Source: Dongia_A sp035695765
GTDB lineage: Bacteria > Pseudomonadota > Alphaproteobacteria > Dongiales > Dongiaceae
Direction: 5' to 3'
Length of the DNA: 64,000 bases
NCBI GenBank assembly: GCA_035695765.1
Contig: DASRRI010000106.1
Coordinates: forward strand, 3,395 to 67,394
Positions 60,727-64,000 of the stretch are shown here, piece after piece; position 1 is the first letter of the stretch; every line of letters starts with the position of its first letter. Under the pieces are notes generated by a model that worked only from the letters and a program-made list of their open reading frames with translations, ran no database searches and had not been told where the DNA came from. The position numbers and the translations under genes were made by a program.

Positions 60727-60770
60727 CAGGAGCTTATCCACCCCGGGCGGATAGGCTAATTTCCGCCGCC

Positions 60771-61472
60771 ATGGGACACCTCACCACCATCGGATTCGAC
60801 GCGGACGACACGCTCTGGCATTCGGAGCGCGTCTTCCGTCTGACCGAAGAACGTTTCGCCGAACTGCTGTCCGGCCATGCCGACACGCGCGATCTGCCGG
60901 AGCGGCTGCTGGCGACCGAGAAACGCAACCTCGGTTTCTACGGATTCGGCCGGAAGGGGTTTGTCCTCTCCATGATCGAGACGGCGATCGAGGTCACCGC
61001 TGGGAAGGTGCCGATTTCGGTCATCGCAAGCCTCATCGAGTTCGGCCGCGACATGGCCGCGCATCCGATCGAGATCCTCCCCGGCGTGCAGGAGGCGCTG
61101 GAACTGGCGTCAGCGCGATATCGCATCATCCTCATCACCAAGGGCGACCTGCTCGACCAGGAGCAGAAGCTGGCGCGCTCCGGGCTTGGCGACTTGTTCC
61201 AGGCAGTAGAGATCGTCAGTGACAAGGCGCCGGCCATCTATCAGCGCATTTTCGCGCGCCACGGCGACGGGCCGGAGCGCAGCATGATGGTGGGCAACTC
61301 GCTCAAGTCCGACGTGGTGCCTGCGATCGAAGCCGGGAGCTGGGGCGTTTTCATTCCCCACCCGCTGACCTGGGCGCTGGAGCATGTCGAGGCGCCGAAG
61401 GAGGCGCCGCGCTTCCGGCAGATCGAGCGCATCGATGAGCTGGCGGGATTGCTGGCTGAGATCGATTCCTAG
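60771..61472 (+). CDS. HAD family hydrolase
   Basis: 233 residues. The nucleophile motif is GFDADDTLW (two Asp), motif II ILITKGD, and a conserved Lys-Asp region NSLKSDVVPAIEAG near the end. Such HAD phosphatases dephosphorylate nucleotides or sugars (YjjG-like). Start at ATG 60771. The stop overlaps that of the MFS gene by four bases. Confidence 0.88.
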   Translation: MGHLTTIGFDADDTLWHSERVFRLTEERFAELLSGHADTRDLPERLLATEKRNLGFYGFGRKGFVLSMIETAIEVTAGKVPISVIASLIEFGRDMAAHPIEILPGVQEALELASARYRIILITKGDLLDQEQKLARSGLGDLFQAVEIVSDKAPAIYQRIFARHGDGPERSMMVGNSLKSDVVPAIEAGSWGVFIPHPLTWALEHVEAPKEAPRFRQIERIDELAGLLAEIDS

Positions 61473-62680
61473 GTCTTGAGCAACCGCATCATCGCGGCGA
61501 TCCCGACCACCGGCCCGATCGCGAGGCCGGCGAGAATGGCGGGCCAGCCGAAGGCGTGGGCCAGCAAGGGCGTGACCTGAACCGTCACCGCGGTGAGGGC
61601 GAAGCCGAGCGCGGTCTGCAAGGTCATGGCGCTGCCTGCAAGGTCAGGCGGCGCGGCATCGGCGACCAGTGCGGAGAATTGCGCCGAATCCGGGATCACG
61701 AAAATCCCCCAAATGATGATCAGCCCGAAAGTCAGCCAGATCGGCCCGCCGAAGCTGAGCGCCGTGGCAATGGCCGAGGAACCGCTCAACGCCATGGCGA
61801 TGATGGTCACCTGCGCCTTGCCGATGCGATCGGCAACCCAGCCGGCCGGCGCGCAGGTCAATCCGCCAAGTGCGATTGCCAGGAAGGCGGTGAGCTTGGC
61901 GAGGCGCGTCGCCTCCGCTTCGCCCAGCAGCACGCCATAGGAGGCAGCCGCCGCGGCGCCAATCCACGCCCACATAGCGTAGAGCTCCCACATATGGCCG
62001 AAATAGCCGAGATAGGTGAGGCGGATGCGGCGGTTGGTCCAGGCGAGGACAACGGCGCGGGTCGAGAAACGCGGTGCACGCGCATGGTGCGGGCCGAGGC
62101 CGCAGAGCAGCACCAGCAACCCGCCGACGAGCGCCAGCGTGGAGGTTGCGACAATCACGCTGCGCCAATCCGCACCGCCGAAATAGGCGGCAAGGTGTGG
62201 CAGCGCCGATCCGACGGTGAGTGCGCCAACCAGCAATCCCACCAGCAGCCCGCGATCCCTGGTGCCCCAGCCGACCGCGATCTTCATGCCGACGGGGTAG
62301 ACGCCTGCAAGCAGCAGGCCGGTCAAAAACCGCAGCAGGATCGCGATCGTGCCACCGATCGGCGCGATCAGCAGCGCGGCATTGCACAGCGCAGCAAGCA
62401 CGCCGGTGAGCGCGAACACGCGCCGCGGATCGAACCGGTCAGCAAGCCCACTCGCCGCCACCGCCAGCGCCCCGGCGACGAAGCCAAGCTGCACGCCGCT
62501 CGAGAGCATCGCCTGCCGCACTGGATCGATCCCGGATTCGCGCACCATGTCCGGCAGAATCGCCGCGGACGCGAACCACAGACTCATGCCCGCGATCTCG
62601 GCAAGGACGAGCAGGGTGATGGAGATGAGTTTGGAGGATGACCGCGCTGCTGCGATGTCCTGGGTGGAACGCGAGTTCAT
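61469..62680 (-). CDS. MFS transporter
   Basis: 403 residues with 12 predicted transmembrane helices, including SLWFASAAILPDMVRESGI and the MFS loop motif LADRFDPRRVF-like (G-x-x-x-D-R-x-G-R-R variant). A major facilitator of unknown substrate, in the multidrug or anion group. ATG 62680 is preferred; an earlier in-frame ATG at 62695 lies inside a 24-base palindrome that is probably an operator. Confidence 0.85.
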   Translation of the reverse strand: MNSRSTQDIAAARSSSKLISITLLVLAEIAGMSLWFASAAILPDMVRESGIDPVRQAMLSSGVQLGFVAGALAVAASGLADRFDPRRVFALTGVLAALCNAALLIAPIGGTIAILLRFLTGLLLAGVYPVGMKIAVGWGTRDRGLLVGLLVGALTVGSALPHLAAYFGGADWRSVIVATSTLALVGGLLVLLCGLGPHHARAPRFSTRAVVLAWTNRRIRLTYLGYFGHMWELYAMWAWIGAAAAASYGVLLGEAEATRLAKLTAFLAIALGGLTCAPAGWVADRIGKAQVTIIAMALSGSSAIATALSFGGPIWLTFGLIIIWGIFVIPDSAQFSALVADAAPPDLAGSAMTLQTALGFALTAVTVQVTPLLAHAFGWPAILAGLAIGPVVGIAAMMRLLKT

Positions 62681-62693
62681 ACACAACACCGTC

Positions 62694-62717
62694 ATGGTCG
62701 GACGTTGGTCCGACCAT
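62694..62717. promoter_or_regulatory. Palindrome at the MFS gene start (GntR/FadR-type half matches)
   Basis: ATGGTCGGAC-GTTG-GTCCGACCAT is a perfect 10-bp inverted repeat. Its right part contains TGGTCCGACCA, which fits the FadR/GntR consensus TNGTNNNACNA. It lies directly upstream of the MFS coding start. The cognate regulator is not in the window. Confidence 0.55.
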
Positions 62718-62985
62718 CCATATGTGGACGGCCCCGGTGCTGCAAGAGAGTAGGAAGCGGACTGTGAGCCGGCTCGATTGCGTCCATATGTCCGGTCTGT
62801 TCGCGGCGATCGCAGTTGACCGCCTGCCGAGATGGCTTCCGCGACGAGGGTCCGATCACGAGTGCGGTTTCAAGGCACCGGTGGATGGTACGGGTTTGCC
62901 CCTGTCTTGGATCGATCGATCCCACCATCTGCTCCTTCTCAAGCAACGCGCGGCATCCGCCGGGCGAGCGCCCGACCGATCTGGT
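62718..62985. other. Spacer between MFS gene and IS110 transposase (IS end region)
   Basis: 268 bases with no convincing gene. Contains CGGGCG-AG-CGCCCG (62961-62974). The IS element end should lie somewhere here, but IS110 elements lack clear terminal repeats, so the boundary cannot be placed by eye. Confidence 0.4.
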
Positions 62986-64000
62986 CTAAGCGGCGTTGGC
63001 GATCGCCAACGCCGTATAATTGGGATTGTAGCGTTCCCCGGTCCTCATCAGCTTCCAGGCGATCCGGGCGTTCTTGTTGGCGAGCGCCACCGCGACCAGC
63101 TTCTTGGGCTTGCGCTTGAGCAAGGCCAGCAGCCAGGGCGAGGCCTTGGCTGGGTTGCGCTCGGCCTGGCGGATCACCGCCATGGCGCCGGTGACCAGCA
63201 TGCTTCTCAGCACCGGGTCTCCAGCGCGGGTGATGCCGCCCAACCGCAGCTTGCCCGCCGTGGAATGATCTTTCGGCGTCAACCCGATCCAGGCCGCGTA
63301 GTATCGCGCCGACTGGCAAGCCGCGGCGTCGGCCTTCTTCATGGCCATGCGCGCACCGCCGATCGGCCCGATGCCGGGAACTTCCGCCAGGTTCCGGCTA
63401 TCCTGATTGTTGCGATGCCAGCTCATCAGCATCGTCTCAACTTCGCGAATCTCCGCCTGCAGCCGGGCATATTCCCGACCATGCAGAGCGAACAGTCGCC
63501 GCGCCAGCTCGGGCAAGCTCTCGTCCGTAGTCGCTCTGATCAGCAATGGCTCGATCTTGTCGAGCCCCTTGGGCGCGATCAGGCCAAACTCCGCGGCATA
63601 GCCACGGATCGCATTCGAGACCTGCGTGCGGGTCTTGATCAACCGGTCGCGCATGCCGGCCAGCATCAGTGCCGCCTGCTCCTCCGGTGCCTTCGCCGCA
63701 ACGAACTTCATGCTGGGCCGGCTCACCGCTTCGCACAGTCCCGCGGCGTCCGCCGCATCGTTCTTGCCGCGCGGCACATAAGGCTTCACACGCTGCGGCG
63801 CAATCAGGCGAACTTCGTGACCCAGCCCCGCCAGCGCCCGCGCCCAATAGTGCGAGCTGCCGCAGGCCTCAATCGCTATCAGCGTCGGCGCAAGCTTCGA
63901 GAAGAACGGCACAACTTGACTGCGCCGCAACTTCTTCTTCAGCACCGGCTGCTCCCGAACATCAACCCCATGCAGCTGAAAAACACTCTTGGACGTATCC
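62986..64000 (-). mobile_element. IS110 family transposase (5' end beyond window)
   Basis: Visible 337 residues of a DEDD transposase. Reading continues to the right edge in frame: DTSKSVFQLHGVDVREQPVL, so the start codon lies outside. The first catalytic Asp is at DTSKS, Glu at LIAIEACGSS, and Asp residues at KNDAADAAG. The Pfam transposase_20 domain is represented by EVPGIGPIGGARMAM and AAWIGLTPKDHSTAGKLRLG. It ends 62986. The copy seems intact, so the element may be mobile. IS110-type elements are now known to use a bridge RNA, which would lie in flanking sequence beyond this window for the IS110 subgroup. Confidence 0.92.
62991..63014. repeat. 24-bp perfect palindrome at the 3' end of IS110 transposase gene
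   Basis: CGGCGTTGGCGATCGCCAACGCCG is identical to its own reverse complement. It covers the last codons of the transposase (LAIANAA) near its stop, and could act as a hairpin in mRNA or DNA. Whether it serves the element or is chance is not known. Confidence 0.6.

Noticed and set aside
60733..60741. TTATCCACC as a DnaA box
   Set aside because: One mismatch to consensus, isolated, and in a spacer with no AT-rich region.

Overview
The window is GC-rich DNA with the gene content and codon use of an alphaproteobacterium. Pointers to this are a soluble NAD-dependent formate dehydrogenase operon (fdsGBA-fdhD-fdsD), PAS_5 and DUF1989 proteins, a FutA-type iron-binding protein, SAM/cyclase/AAA/TPR signalling proteins and a chromosomal parS-type ParB site (GTTTCACGTGAAAC). 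Genus cannot be fixed from sequence alone. There are about 60 genes on both strands, closely packed, and no rRNA, tRNA or CRISPR array was seen.

Layout. 1-9.7 kb: a class III omega-aminotransferase (runs off the left edge) divergent from an XRE-cupin regulator; a GNAT gene carrying parS; a large RTX/cadherin-like secreted metallophosphoesterase; a small Cys-rich bufferin-like lipoprotein; an AraC regulator with two VOC proteins; a vapBC toxin-antitoxin pair. 9.7-16.9 kb: formate oxidation operon with a LysR gene at its 3' end. 16.9-31 kb: signalling and accessory genes, including a GNAT/cyclic-nucleotide-binding fusion, DoxX, ferredoxin-NADP reductase, two-component kinase, SAM-adenylate cyclase-AAA-TPR protein, ankyrin protein, ATP-grasp protein and a MshEN-AAA ATPase. 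31-40 kb: SBP56/methanethiol oxidase with a membrane partner, a translationally coupled pair ADH and 2OG oxygenase followed by a PhyH-type oxygenase, DUF1989, a Cache-type kinase, an SDR, and a frameshifted PAS protein. 40-46 kb: small proteins, a broken hicAB pair, MOSC protein, ABC exporter and a palindromic intergenic element. 46-53.3 kb: an island of exported or lipid-anchored proteins of unknown function, several with alternating small-residue and Asp/Asn/Gly-rich composition. 53.4-64 kb: GFA protein, AraC/DUF2000 pair, sulfotransferase-like protein, a truncated kinase, FutA-like protein, TPR protein, two strong tandem stem-loops, HAD phosphatase, MFS transporter, and an IS110 transposase running off the right edge.

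How genes fit together. FdsG, FdsB and FdsA with FdhD and FdsD form a complete NAD+-reducing, molybdenum/tungsten bis-MGD formate dehydrogenase; its LysR neighbour is the natural candidate regulator. SBP56 converts methanethiol to products (formaldehyde, H2S, H2O2) that could feed C1 oxidation, and a GFA protein and formate dehydrogenase are also in the window, though not linked. Decay is visible at four loci (PAS_5, hicA, hicB, a histidine kinase lacking its phosphoacceptor His).

The most unusual items are the parS site embedded in a coding region, the exported low-complexity island (46.1-50.1 kb) with its neighbouring set of related lipoproteins (51.8-53.3 kb), the acyltransferase/cNMP fusion, the MshEN-AAA ATPase, and the tandem hairpins at 59.98-60.07 kb.
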